Shown here one piece after another: positions 31,249 to 40,689 of a stretch of 64,000 nucleotides of DNA (the stretch's first letter is position 1; each line of letters starts with the position of its first letter). The notes below the pieces were generated by a model. It did not search any database. It worked only from the letters and a program-made list of their open reading frames with translations, and had not been told where the DNA came from. The DNA is taken from contig NZ_JACDIT010000006.1 in NCBI RefSeq assembly GCF_013839445.1, positions 186,001-250,000 of the forward strand. Reading direction: 5' to 3'. The DNA is from Chthonobacter albigriseus (GTDB lineage Bacteria > Pseudomonadota > Alphaproteobacteria > Rhizobiales > Pleomorphomonadaceae). Both the position numbers and the translations under genes were made by a program.

Positions 31249-32301
31249 TCAGGCGCTTTCGGCGTAGTCCGGCGCCTCGGAAAGGTTGCGCACGATCCGC
31301 GGCAGCCGCTCCTCGAAGGCGCGCACCACCTGCGGGTCGAACAGCACGCCGGCGTTGGTGCGGATGAACGCGGCGGCGTCCTCCACCGACCAGGCGTTCT
31401 TGTAGGGCCGCGGCGAGACGAGCGCGTCGAACACGTCGGCAACGGCGGCGATCCGCGAGGCGATCGGGATCTCGGTCGCCTTCAGGCCGTTCGGATAACC
31501 CGTGCCGTCCCAGCGCTCGTGATGCGAGCCGGCGATTTCGGCGGCAAGGCGGATCAGCCGCGATTCCGAGCCGGATAGGATCGCCTGGCCGACGCCGGCG
31601 TGGGTCTCCATGGTCCGCCGTTCTTCCGGCGACAGCGGCTCCGGCTTGCGCAGGATCGCGTCCGGCACGCCGATCTTGCCGACGTCGTGCAGAGGCGAGG
31701 CGAGGTAGATGTCGCGGCAGAACTGGGCGGTCATGCCGAGCGCCTCGGCGATCTCGCGGCAGTTGCGGGCCATCCGGATCACGTGAGCGCCGGTGTCGCT
31801 GTCTCGGTACTCCGAGGCGCGGGCGAGGCGCAGGATGATCTCCTCCTCCATCAGCGCCATCTCGTGGGTGGCCTTGCGCACCTCCTCGGCGAGCCATGCC
31901 GCCCGGTCACGCATCTTGTTCTGAAGGTCGCGGAGATGGGCGAGGTTGCGGATCCGCGCCTTCACCTCCGCCATGTCGACGGGCTTGGTCAGGAAGTCCG
32001 TCGCGCCGGCATCGAGTGCCGCGTAGCAGACGTCCTTCTGGTCCACGGTGGTGACCATCACCACCGGCACGTCCTCGTAGTTCGGCAGCTGGCGGATCGC
32101 CTTGATGAACTCCAGGCCGTCCATTCCCGGCATCATGTAGTCGACCAGCACGAGGTCGAACTGGATATCCCGGGCGGCATCCAACGCCTGGCGCGGGTCC
32201 TTGTGCGACGAGAGATCGCTGATACCGGCGTTCTGTATCAGCTTGCCGAGCATGAACAGGTTCGTCGGGTTGTCGTCGATCAGGAGAGCCCGCATTGTCA
32301 T
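31249..32301 (-). CDS. Response regulator with HD-GYP cyclic-di-GMP phosphodiesterase domain
   Basis: The 350-residue RpfG-type protein has an N-terminal receiver (LIDDNP, phosphoacceptor Asp 54 in LVDYMMPGMDG, Lys in TKPVDM) and a C-terminal HD-GYP domain with HD at 205-206 (SPLHDVGKIG), HHE at 260-262 and GYP at 268-270. This domain hydrolyses cyclic-di-GMP. ATG 32301 (MTMRALL) is used; ATG 32295 is two codons later. It heads the leftward cluster with the periplasmic protein and hybrid kinase, so a kinase-to-HD-GYP phosphorelay is likely. Confidence 0.94.
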   Translation of the reverse strand: MTMRALLIDDNPTNLFMLGKLIQNAGISDLSSHKDPRQALDAARDIQFDLVLVDYMMPGMDGLEFIKAIRQLPNYEDVPVVMVTTVDQKDVCYAALDAGATDFLTKPVDMAEVKARIRNLAHLRDLQNKMRDRAAWLAEEVRKATHEMALMEEEIILRLARASEYRDSDTGAHVIRMARNCREIAEALGMTAQFCRDIYLASPLHDVGKIGVPDAILRKPEPLSPEERRTMETHAGVGQAILSGSESRLIRLAAEIAGSHHERWDGTGYPNGLKATEIPIASRIAAVADVFDALVSPRPYKNAWSVEDAAAFIRTNAGVLFDPQVVRAFEERLPRIVRNLSEAPDYAESA

Positions 32302-32606
32302 TCTGCCCCAGGTTTCCACCACTGCGGGACATATGAACAGTAAGATGTGAATATGCGGGAAAAAATGTAAATGAATTAATGTATTCTTCTGATCCCTAGA
32401 ATGATCAGTATCCGTCAACCGGCCGTTAACCCTGGCCGAAGCCGCGAACAACATGTTCTGGAACGACCCGAATTCCGGAAGAACCAGCGTGAAGAAGGTC
32501 TGAACAGACCTGTTGTTTGTGTCGAGCGGGCGGAACAGGTGTTGATGGTGCCGGAAATCCGTCTTCAGGACATGACGTCTGGTTCTTTGCTTCTATGCCA
32601 TCAGGT
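32302..32606. other. Non-coding leader region with two dyads
   Basis: There is no convincing gene here. An AT-rich stretch at 32338-32400 contrasts with the surrounding GC-rich DNA and should hold the leftward promoter of the HD-GYP gene. Two dyads are visible: CTGATC-N8-GATCAG (32389-32408) and AGGTCTG-AA-CAGACCT (32496-32511), the latter followed by GTTGTTTGT. Either could be an operator; the second also resembles a tight terminator hairpin. Confidence 0.5.
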
Positions 32607-32617
32607 TATACAACAGA

Positions 32618-32750
32618 TCCCGGGCGGCAACACCGCACCGAAGACTCCGCAGGACCTCTCTGACAGCAGGGTCGAACAAGAAGTCCGTCGCGCCAGACAA
32701 CAAGACCCGGGCAGGAAGGAGAACGGCCTCCCTGCACCGGGCTTTTCTTT
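32618..32750 (+). ncRNA. Candidate small RNA with intrinsic terminator
   Basis: A strong rightward terminator is visible: CCCGGGCAGG (from 32706) pairs with CCTGCACCGGG (from 32731), with an inner AAGGAG/CCTCC part, then TTTTCTTT at 32743-32750. No rightward gene precedes it. A possible promoter is TTCTTT (32583-32588) with TATACA (32607-32612), giving a transcript of about 130 bases, which starts with CCCGGGCGG. No credible ORF fits. The start and strand are inferred from the terminator; the family is not recognised. Confidence 0.5.
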
Positions 32751-32773
32751 GTCCGGGGGCCCTGGAACAGCGA

Positions 32774-33628
32774 TCAGGCGATCTTCAGCTCGGCCATGGT
32801 GTCGGCTTCCGCCGCCCGCTTCTTGGCGGCGGCGGCTTCCGCGGCCGCCTGGCGCCGCGAGATCTCGTAGGCGATCGCGCCCGCGATGGTGATGGCGATC
32901 AGGATCAGCGCCAGCGCGTTCACGGCCGGCGTCAGGCCGGTGCGCACCTTGGACGCGATGTAGACGGTCAGCGTCACGTCGGTGCCGCGGGTGAACAGCG
33001 TGGTGTTGTAGTTCTCGAACGACTGGAAGAACGCCAGCACCGCCCCGGCGAACACCGCCGGCTTCAGGTAGGGGAACAGGATTCGCCGGAACACCTGCAT
33101 GTGGGTGCCGCCGAGATCCAGCGCCGCCTCCTCCAGGGTCCGGTCGAAGCGCTGCAGCCGTGCCGACACCATCAGCATCACGTAGGCGATGATGAAGCTC
33201 GACTGGCCGATGACCGACAGATGCAGCCCGCCCTTGACCCCGAGCCGGTCCCAGAACACCAGCGTCGAGATGCCGATGATGACGCCCGGCGTCAGCAGCG
33301 GCGATACCATCACCGCGTAGAGCATGCTCTTGGCACGCCGGTGCACCCCGTCGAGCAGCATCGCCGCGGCCACCCCGATCGGCACCGAGATCAGGATCAC
33401 CGCGATGCCGACGATCACCGAGTTGGTCAGCCCGACCCACATCTGGTTGTCGGCCATCAGCGCGCCGAACCACTGGGTCGTGGTGCCGAGCCAGGGGGTA
33501 ACCGTGGGGAACTTGCTGGTGTTGAAGGTCGCGATCCCCATCACCGCCAGCGGCAGCAGCAGGTAGATGAAGAAGATCGCGAGGTAGAGCCGCAGGATGA
33601 GGTCGGAGGCGGAGGTTCTCGTCGTCAT
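32774..33628 (-). CDS. ABC transporter permease, spermidine/putrescine (PotC/PotI) type
   Basis: The 284-residue inner-membrane permease has six hydrophobic spans and the EAA loop (RTLEEAALDLGGTHMQVFRRILFPYLKPAV). It pairs with the permease at 33639 for import of a polyamine or other amine. The C-terminal 30 residues are charged, alanine-rich and variable. The gene is the last of a four-gene leftward operon (binding protein, ATPase, two permeases). Substrate is not resolved by sequence. Confidence 0.92.
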   Translation of the reverse strand: MTTRTSASDLILRLYLAIFFIYLLLPLAVMGIATFNTSKFPTVTPWLGTTTQWFGALMADNQMWVGLTNSVIVGIAVILISVPIGVAAAMLLDGVHRRAKSMLYAVMVSPLLTPGVIIGISTLVFWDRLGVKGGLHLSVIGQSSFIIAYVMLMVSARLQRFDRTLEEAALDLGGTHMQVFRRILFPYLKPAVFAGAVLAFFQSFENYNTTLFTRGTDVTLTVYIASKVRTGLTPAVNALALILIAITIAGAIAYEISRRQAAAEAAAAKKRAAEADTMAELKIA

Positions 33629-33638
33629 GGTGCTGGGC

Positions 33639-34547
33639 TCACTTGGCGATGTCGGCGAGGCCGACGCGGAAGATCCGCATCATCAGCATGATGAACCCGA
33701 CGCAAAGGCCGAGCAGGATGAAGGCGTAGGCCGACCCGCGCGGCCAGTTCTGGCCCTCGAAGAACCAGACGTAGATGGTCTCGGTGAACCACCGCGTGCC
33801 GGGCGACCCGAGCAGCGACGGCACGATGTAGCTCGACGCCGCCAGCACGAAAACCATGATGCAGCCGACCGCGATGCCCGGCTTGGCATGCGGTATCACG
33901 ATCCGCCGGTGGATCTGCCACCACGGCGCGCCGAGGTCCTCCGCCGCCTCCACCTGGTTCATGTCGAGGGTTTCGATGGCGTTGATCAGCGGGAACATCA
34001 TGAACAGGAGGAAGGCGTAGACCATGCCGATCAGCACGCCGCCGCTGCCGGACAGCCAGCGCACCGGCTTTTCCAGGATGCCGATCCCGAGCAGCGCCGC
34101 GTTGAGCGGGCCCTGGTAGGCCAGGATGATGTACCAGGCGAAGGTCCTGAGGATCTCGTTCACCCAGAACGGGATCACGAGCAGCAGCAGGAGCATCGCC
34201 GCCCGCTGCGGCTTGGCGAGCTTGGCCACGTACCATGCGACGGGGTAGCAGACCACCAGCGACAGGAGGGTAACGAGGGCGGCGCCCCAGATGGTGCGCA
34301 GGAAGACGCGGAAGTCGTTCGGGAAGGTCCACGTCGACCAGTCCGTTCCCCGCACCAGCGAGAGGTAGTTGTCGAGCGTGTAGTAGTCTTCCGGCCCGCC
34401 GCGCTTGGTCACCGGCACGTTGGTATGAAAGGAGTATTCCACCATCACCAGCGCCGGCAGCACCACCATCACGATGAGCCAGAACGCCGTCACCAGCACC
34501 ATCGCCGTGGTGATTCCGAGGCCGTATCGCTTGACGAGCTCCGACAT
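33639..34547 (-). CDS. ABC transporter permease, spermidine/putrescine (PotB/PotH) type
   Basis: The 302-residue permease opens with a membrane span (GLGITTAMVLVTAFWLIVMV), and its EAA loop is NQVEAAEDLGAPWWQIHRRIVIP. It forms the transmembrane pore with the product at 32774. Ten bases separate the two permease genes and 18 separate it from the ATPase, so all are probably one transcript. Confidence 0.93.
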   Translation of the reverse strand: MSELVKRYGLGITTAMVLVTAFWLIVMVVLPALVMVEYSFHTNVPVTKRGGPEDYYTLDNYLSLVRGTDWSTWTFPNDFRVFLRTIWGAALVTLLSLVVCYPVAWYVAKLAKPQRAAMLLLLLVIPFWVNEILRTFAWYIILAYQGPLNAALLGIGILEKPVRWLSGSGGVLIGMVYAFLLFMMFPLINAIETLDMNQVEAAEDLGAPWWQIHRRIVIPHAKPGIAVGCIMVFVLAASSYIVPSLLGSPGTRWFTETIYVWFFEGQNWPRGSAYAFILLGLCVGFIMLMMRIFRVGLADIAK

Positions 34548-34565
34548 GGGATGCCTCTCCTGGCC

Positions 34566-35660
<1,095 letters not shown>

Positions 35661-35785
35661 TGAACCCCCTGGTGACCCCTGCACGGCACGGTGCCCGGCC
35701 GCGGCCCCTGCGGGGCATGGCTCCGGGGCCCCGGCCGGCCGATTTTTTTCGTGTGGCGGTACGCCGGTTTAGGAAAGCGCGAAAA

Positions 35786-36916
35786 TCAGGCGGAAACGAA
35801 CTTCGTTGCGTATTCCGTGCGCTTGTCGATGAACCACGACGGCTGCTCCGGCCACCACCACAGCTTGGTGAGGGCATCGCCGGGGTAGGCGGCTTCGAAG
35901 AAGGCCTTCGCCTCCGGCGCCATCAGCGCGACCGCGCCCTTGGCGACCGGGTTGGCGCTGTAGGCCGCGGCCCACGCTGCTCCGCCTTCCGGCGAGTTGA
36001 TCCACTTCACCCAGGCGTTCGCCTGCTCGACGTTCTTGGCGCCCTTCATCAGCACGAAGTTCTGCGCCCAGGCGATCGCGCCTTCCTTCGGGGCGAGGTA
36101 GCCGATCGGCAGGCCTTCCTTGGCCAGCGCCGCCGCCGAGGTGTCCCAGTTGAAGCCGATCACGCAGCCGTTGGTGCGGAACGCGCCCTGCGCTTCGTTC
36201 TCGTTGGACCAGAACTGGGCGATGTTGCCGCGCTTGGCGACGGCGAACTCCAGAACCTTGTCCCAGATGGCGACCATCTTGTCCGGGTCGGAGTAGCCTT
36301 CCACGAAGGGATGCGGCAGCTGGCCCTGGCTGTCCAGCCAGCGGCCGGCGGCAGCCAGGCCCGAGTGGCCGCGCAGCGTCAGCTTGCCGGCGTACTTGTC
36401 GTCGAACAGGTCGCCGAGCGAAGCGGTGCCGTAGGCGAGCGGAGCCTCGTCCTTGTTGTAGGTCAGCGCCTCGGTGCCCCAGATCGACGGGGAGGCCATC
36501 AGCTTGCCGTCCTTCATGGCCGTCAGGAACGACGGCTCGACGTTATCGGCGCCGATCGCGGCCGGATCCCACGGCTGGATGAAGTCGTTGTCGAGCCAGC
36601 TGGAGAGGCGGTCGGAGGTCGGCTCGGAGATGTCGAAGGCGCCGTTGGTCGCGCCGCCGGTCTTGGCCTGGGCGACGAACTCGTCCTGGCTGCCGAGGCC
36701 GGTGAAGTTGATCTTGATGCCGGTCGCCTTCTCGAAGCTCTCGAACACGCCCGGGAAGGTGGACTCGTAGCCCGCCCATCCGAGGAAGTTGAGTTCGCCC
36801 GAAGACGCGAACGCCGAGCGGACGATAGCCGGTGCGGCGAGCGCGACGGCGCCTGTCGCCGCTGCGCCCTTGAGCATGGCGCGACGCGTGATACCTGAAG
36901 TCTTGTGTGTGGACAT
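35786..36916 (-). CDS. Tat-exported ABC substrate-binding protein, PotD/F-like
   Basis: The 376-residue protein has a twin-arginine signal (TRRAMLKGAAATGAVALAAP, cleavage near residue 38), followed by a periplasmic type II binding fold: NFLGWAGYESTFPGVFESFEKATGIKI, SSWLDNDFIQPWDPAAIG, WGTEALTYNKDEA and FNWDTSAAALAKEG. Family members bind polyamines, putrescine or related amines. ATG 36916 sits just before the twin-arginine segment. It is the first gene of the operon; the 254-base upstream gap contains its promoter. Confidence 0.92.
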   Translation of the reverse strand: MSTHKTSGITRRAMLKGAAATGAVALAAPAIVRSAFASSGELNFLGWAGYESTFPGVFESFEKATGIKINFTGLGSQDEFVAQAKTGGATNGAFDISEPTSDRLSSWLDNDFIQPWDPAAIGADNVEPSFLTAMKDGKLMASPSIWGTEALTYNKDEAPLAYGTASLGDLFDDKYAGKLTLRGHSGLAAAGRWLDSQGQLPHPFVEGYSDPDKMVAIWDKVLEFAVAKRGNIAQFWSNENEAQGAFRTNGCVIGFNWDTSAAALAKEGLPIGYLAPKEGAIAWAQNFVLMKGAKNVEQANAWVKWINSPEGGAAWAAAYSANPVAKGAVALMAPEAKAFFEAAYPGDALTKLWWWPEQPSWFIDKRTEYATKFVSA

Positions 36917-37099
36917 GAGACAGCTTCCCTGCAATTTCGCACGCGGTTGTTATCTGTCCGCCACTCGTCCTTATTAGGGGCGTTCCGGGGCGGCGCGCGG
37001 AACCCTAGCTTGGCTGGAAGAAGGTTTCGTGTCGACCGGTTTAGCGCTCTCCTTCACCGAGATGGATACGGCATTGGCCTTGTAGGATTCCGACATCTT

Positions 37100-37122
37100 T
37101 TCGGTTCAACGGCAGAACCGAA
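37100..37122. repeat. Inverted repeat upstream of the ABC operon
   Basis: TTCGGTTC (37100-37107) and GAACCGAA (37115-37122) are perfect 8-base arms with a 7-base spacer, lying between the FAD oxidoreductase stop and the binding-protein gene. Leftwards, AAAAGA follows rather than a T-run, so a terminator for the oxidoreductase is unlikely. An operator about 185 bases from the binding-protein start is the alternative. Confidence 0.5.
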
Positions 37123-37170
37123 TGTTTTCGCGCCTGAAAGATAGAAAACTTCCTTCGTATGCGCCCTCCG

Positions 37171-38799
37171 CTACCGCATGCTCTTCTTCAGGTCGCGCAG
37201 GATCTCGCGCGCCGCGTTGTGTCCGGGAATGCCCGACACGCCGCCGCCCGGGTGCATCGACGAGCCGCAGATGTAGAGCCCCTGGATGGGGGTGCGGTAG
37301 TCTGCATAGCCGGAGACCGGCCGCTGGAAGAACAGCTGGTCGGTCGACAGTTCGCCGTGGAAGATATGACCCTGCGGCAGATTGACGATCCGCTCGATAT
37401 CCGGCGCCACCAGCAGCTGCGCCTCGATCACGTCGTTGCGGAAGCCCGGGGCGAAGCGCTCGATCGTGTCGAACACGGTCTTCTTGAAGTTTTCCTTCTC
37501 GCTCGCCCAGTCGCCGCCCTTCAGCGTGTAGGGCGCGTGGCCGCCGAAGAAGTTCACTACGTGCTTTCCGGGCGGGGCGAGCGTGTCGTCGACGATGGTC
37601 GGCACCACCGGCGTCAGGAACGGTTCCGACGAGTACCAGCCGTGCTTGGCCGCGTCGTAGGCGCGCTCCAGATAGTCGATGTCCGGCGCGATGTGCATAT
37701 AGGTGGGGTAGGGGAAGCTGCCGAGCACGCCGTCGGCCTTGACCCGGTCGAGGATCTTGTACTGCGGCGGCCGCTCGCAGGCGACGTTCATCTTGAACGC
37801 CGTGCCCATCGTCCGGTAGCCCTTGATCTCGCGCACCACCTCGGCCGGCAGATGCTGCTCGCCGACAAGGTCCAGGTAGAGGTGCCGCGCCGACGCGTTG
37901 GAGGCGATCGCCTTCGCCCGGTAGACGTCGCCGGTCGCCGTCACCACCTCGGTGGCCCGGCCGCCCGCGACGCGGATCTCCTTGATGTCGGCGTTTGTCA
38001 CGATGTCGACGCCGACCGAGCGCCCGTAGCTCGCCAGCGACTGGGTGATCGCCCCCATGCCGCCCTTGATGAAGCCCCAGCCGCCGGCGCCCTCGTGCTC
38101 GCCCATCACGTGGTGCATGATCACGTAGGCGGAGCCCGGCGTCTTCGGACCAGCGAAGGTGCCGATCGAGGCGTAGTAGGCGAGCACCGCCATCACGCGC
38201 TCGTCCTCGAACCATTCGCGGAGGAAGTCGTAGGCCGACATCGTCATCATGTCGACGATCCGGTACATCTTCCGCCCGATCTTGCGGTACTTCCAGAGAA
38301 ACTCGGCACCCTGTTTGAACGTCCGCCAGTCGCGCCGGGCCGGATCGATCGGCGTCTCCCAGAGGATCTGGCGGACGATCTTGGTCGCCTCCTGCAGATA
38401 GGCGTCGAACTCCGGATAGATCGCCGCGTCGTGCTTGGAGAATTTGGCGAACGAGGCCTGCGTCTTCGCCATGTCGTCGGAGAACACGATGTAGGAATCA
38501 TCGTCGATCGGCGACACCATGTCGGAGCAGGGCAGCACGGTAAGCCCGTGCTTCTTCAGCTCGAAGTCGCGGATGATCCGCGGGTGCAGCAGGCTCATCA
38601 GGTAGGAGAAGATCGACGCCTTGAAGCCCGGCGCGATCTCCTCCGTCACCGCGGCGCCGCCGACGATGCTGCGGCGCTCCAAAACAGCCACTTTCAGTCC
38701 GGCCCTCGCCAGGTAGTTGGCGCAGACGAGGCCGTTGTGGCCGCCGCCGATGATCAGGGCGTCGTAGCTGCGCGTGGTCGGGCTCGGAACCGAGGACAT
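37171..38799 (-). CDS. FAD-dependent oxidoreductase, PYROXD2/phytoene-desaturase-like
   Basis: The 542-residue protein has the N-terminal FAD motif YDALIIGGGHNGLVCANYLARAG followed by LERRSIVGGAAVTEE, and a C-terminal YICGSSMHPGGGVSGIPGHNAA, the fingerprint of the CrtI/PYROXD2-like amine-oxidase group. Carotenoid genes are absent nearby, so a role in amine or fatty-amine oxidation is more likely than desaturation; this is inference from context. It lies between the ABC importer and the XRE-cupin regulator on the same strand. ATG 38799 gives the expected start; the frame to 38940 adds an arginine-rich tail that I reject. Confidence 0.9.
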   Translation of the reverse strand: MSSVPSPTTRSYDALIIGGGHNGLVCANYLARAGLKVAVLERRSIVGGAAVTEEIAPGFKASIFSYLMSLLHPRIIRDFELKKHGLTVLPCSDMVSPIDDDSYIVFSDDMAKTQASFAKFSKHDAAIYPEFDAYLQEATKIVRQILWETPIDPARRDWRTFKQGAEFLWKYRKIGRKMYRIVDMMTMSAYDFLREWFEDERVMAVLAYYASIGTFAGPKTPGSAYVIMHHVMGEHEGAGGWGFIKGGMGAITQSLASYGRSVGVDIVTNADIKEIRVAGGRATEVVTATGDVYRAKAIASNASARHLYLDLVGEQHLPAEVVREIKGYRTMGTAFKMNVACERPPQYKILDRVKADGVLGSFPYPTYMHIAPDIDYLERAYDAAKHGWYSSEPFLTPVVPTIVDDTLAPPGKHVVNFFGGHAPYTLKGGDWASEKENFKKTVFDTIERFAPGFRNDVIEAQLLVAPDIERIVNLPQGHIFHGELSTDQLFFQRPVSGYADYRTPIQGLYICGSSMHPGGGVSGIPGHNAAREILRDLKKSMR

Positions 38800-38848
38800 G
38801 GGCGGTCTACCTGCATAGGACGGAAGGGAAGGAAGCGTGTCGCGGTCG

Positions 38849-39487
38849 TCAGTAGGACGGCGGGGTGACGGCCCAGACGACCACGGTCTCCTGGGACGAC
38901 GGGTTGCGGTAGCTGTGCGGGCTGGCTGACGAGAAGCCAAAGCTGTCGCCCGCTTGAAGCAGGTGGCAGACGCCGTCGACCGTCAGCTCCAGCGAGCCGG
39001 CGAGCACGTAACCGGCCTCCTCGCCGACGTGGGTATAGGGCTCCGGCCCGCTGCCCGAACCCGGACCGAGCCGGCAGAGCAGCAGTTCCAGCTGACCGTC
39101 AAGCGACGGCGACAGCAGCTCGTCGACGAGCCCGCCGCCGTAGTCCAGCCGCTTGCGCTGGCCGCGCCGGACGGTCACGCCGTCCCGCTCGGCGGCATCC
39201 TCCTCCGTTTCCCGGAAGAACGAACCGATGGTGACGCCGAGCGCGGTGGCGATCAGGTGCAGCGCCTTCACCGACGGCTCGGAGAGCCCCCGCTCGATCT
39301 GGCTGATCAGCCCGACCGAGAGGCCGGTCTCCTCGGCGAGCGCGGCGAGCGTCAGCTGGCGGTCCTGGCGCAGGGCGCGGATCTCCGCCCCGAGCCGGAC
39401 GCCGATCTCCTCGGCGCTTTCCGGGACGTCGCCGGTCTGGACGTCGCTCGCCAGCTTGAGCGCGGCGGCGGAACCGGGTTGGGTCAT
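38849..39487 (-). CDS. XRE-cupin transcriptional regulator
   Basis: The 212-residue protein has an XRE helix-turn-helix (EIRALRQDRQLTLAALAEETGLSVGLISQIERG, about residues 33-67) and a C-terminal cupin (YTHVGEEAGYVLAGSLELTVDG and LLQAGDSFGFSSASPHSYRN, about residues 150-200). This PuuR/SutR-type layout often controls amine or amino-acid catabolic genes, the cupin being a small-ligand sensor. It sits between the FAD oxidoreductase and the Rieske gene, 13 bases from the latter. The likely targets are the dyads at 40602 and 40676. Confidence 0.92.
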   Translation of the reverse strand: MTQPGSAAALKLASDVQTGDVPESAEEIGVRLGAEIRALRQDRQLTLAALAEETGLSVGLISQIERGLSEPSVKALHLIATALGVTIGSFFRETEEDAAERDGVTVRRGQRKRLDYGGGLVDELLSPSLDGQLELLLCRLGPGSGSGPEPYTHVGEEAGYVLAGSLELTVDGVCHLLQAGDSFGFSSASPHSYRNPSSQETVVVWAVTPPSY

Positions 39488-39500
39488 CGGGTTGCCCGCC

Positions 39501-40571
39501 TCACTCGGCCGCGATCCGGTGCGCCGGCTGCGGATCGTGGAGCGCCTCCTCGCACATCCGGTCGAAGGCGATCACCGAGTATTCCTGCTCCTTGGAGAGT
39601 GCCCCTTGCGTGTAGATCCCCGCGTTGAGGTTCTTCTGGACGGTGGTGATCACCTCCAGGTCCTCGGTGATGATCTGCGCCGACCAGTCCGCCGATTTCT
39701 GGTTCGCCTCGGCCTTCTCCGGCGAGATGTCCTCGAAGAAGTACCAGTTGATGTGCTTCAGCCGTCCGGGGCCGAGCGGTTCCACGGTGGCGATCGAGGA
39801 GCCCCAGTCGTAGAGGTTCAGCATCAGGAAGGGGAAGCGGTAGAGATAGAAGCCCTGCGTGTCGTCCGCCGACCGGCCCGGCGCGTGCAGGTGGAAGAAC
39901 TTGTGCTCGTGGTGCACGTCGATGGCGTAGCGGTCGATGTCCAGCGTCGAGCAGAGGCCCGGATGCATCGCCCGACAGTGGTAGCACTCCAGGTAGTTCT
40001 CGCCGTAGGTCTTCCAGTCGACGTCGACGACCCGCTCCTTCTTGGTGAAGTAGTGCTGCTTTTCGAGCGGGAAGGGCGCGGCGAGGTCGACCACCGGGCC
40101 GAGCCACTCCACCAGCGACGGGCCGCCGCGGCGGACCCGCACGAACACCAGACCGCGCCACTCCTCGCAATCGAGCGCGTAGAGACCCCACGCATCCGGA
40201 TCGAACTGGGTGTCGTTGCCGAAGTTGACCGCCTTGTTGAGCCGCCCGTCCCGCTTGTAGCTCCAGCTGTGGTAGGGGCAGACGATCACCTTGCCGCAAG
40301 AGCCCGTCTCGCCCTTGACGAGTTCGGCCGCCCGGTGCCGGCAGACGTTGTGGAAGGCGCGGACTTGCCCGTCGTCGCCGCGGATGGCGAAGATGTTGTG
40401 CCCGGCCAGCGTCCCGGCGACGAAGTCGCCCGGCTTGGCCATCCGCTCCGACCAGGAGAACAGCAGCCAGTTCGTCTCGAAGATCTGCTTGCGCTCGGCC
40501 TCGAAGCGCACGGGATCGCGATACGCGCTCGCCGGCAACGACCATTCGGCATCAGAACCCAGGCGCTCCAT
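39501..40571 (-). CDS. Rieske [2Fe-2S] oxygenase, choline/carnitine-monooxygenase type
   Basis: The 356-residue protein has a Rieske centre with Cys 77, His 79, Cys 98 and His 101 (CRHRAAEL and CPYHSWSY) and a catalytic domain with ENYLECYHCRAMHPGL, giving the mononuclear-iron ligands His 198 and His 203 and the bridging Glu 195. The ECYHC layout with Glu rather than Asp marks the group acting on quaternary amines (choline, carnitine, glycine betaine, stachydrine). No reductase gene follows, so the electron partner must be elsewhere. It precedes the regulator and oxidoreductase in one leftward unit. Substrate is inferred from family only. Confidence 0.93.
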   Translation of the reverse strand: MERLGSDAEWSLPASAYRDPVRFEAERKQIFETNWLLFSWSERMAKPGDFVAGTLAGHNIFAIRGDDGQVRAFHNVCRHRAAELVKGETGSCGKVIVCPYHSWSYKRDGRLNKAVNFGNDTQFDPDAWGLYALDCEEWRGLVFVRVRRGGPSLVEWLGPVVDLAAPFPLEKQHYFTKKERVVDVDWKTYGENYLECYHCRAMHPGLCSTLDIDRYAIDVHHEHKFFHLHAPGRSADDTQGFYLYRFPFLMLNLYDWGSSIATVEPLGPGRLKHINWYFFEDISPEKAEANQKSADWSAQIITEDLEVITTVQKNLNAGIYTQGALSKEQEYSVIAFDRMCEEALHDPQPAHRIAAE

Positions 40572-40601
40572 CTGTCTTCCTCCCAGGAATACGGGCTGGA
40601 T

Positions 40602-40615
40602 TTCATGATGGTGAA
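40602..40615. promoter_or_regulatory. Candidate operator 1 in the Rieske promoter region
   Basis: TTCATGATGGTGAA shares 11 of 14 positions with the sequence at 40676-40689 (both TTCA-N2-A-N-GGTGAA). It lies about 30 bases upstream of the Rieske ATG. The XRE-cupin product downstream is the obvious candidate to bind. Confidence 0.45.
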
Positions 40616-40675
40616 AGATGCGACGCTGAGCAAGGGGATTTTGCCGCTCTTTGCTCTGAGTCTGCCCGCGGGAAC

Positions 40676-40689
40676 TTCACCACGGTGAA
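40676..40689. promoter_or_regulatory. Candidate operator 2 in the Rieske promoter region
   Basis: TTCACCACGGTGAA is a dyad with 6-base arms around AC, 74 bases from operator 1 (about seven helical turns). The rest of the 326-base gap at 40572-40897 holds no gene that I can see. It also serves the divergent gene at 40898. Confidence 0.5.

Noticed and set aside
32401-32892. A 163-codon rightward frame over the candidate sRNA
   Set aside because: No ribosome-binding site, no family resemblance, and the frame runs through the terminator into an antisense part of the permease gene.
38800-38940. A longer N-terminus for the FAD oxidoreductase
   Set aside because: The extension is arginine- and proline-rich and overlaps the end of the regulator gene; the FAD motif starts just after ATG 38799.
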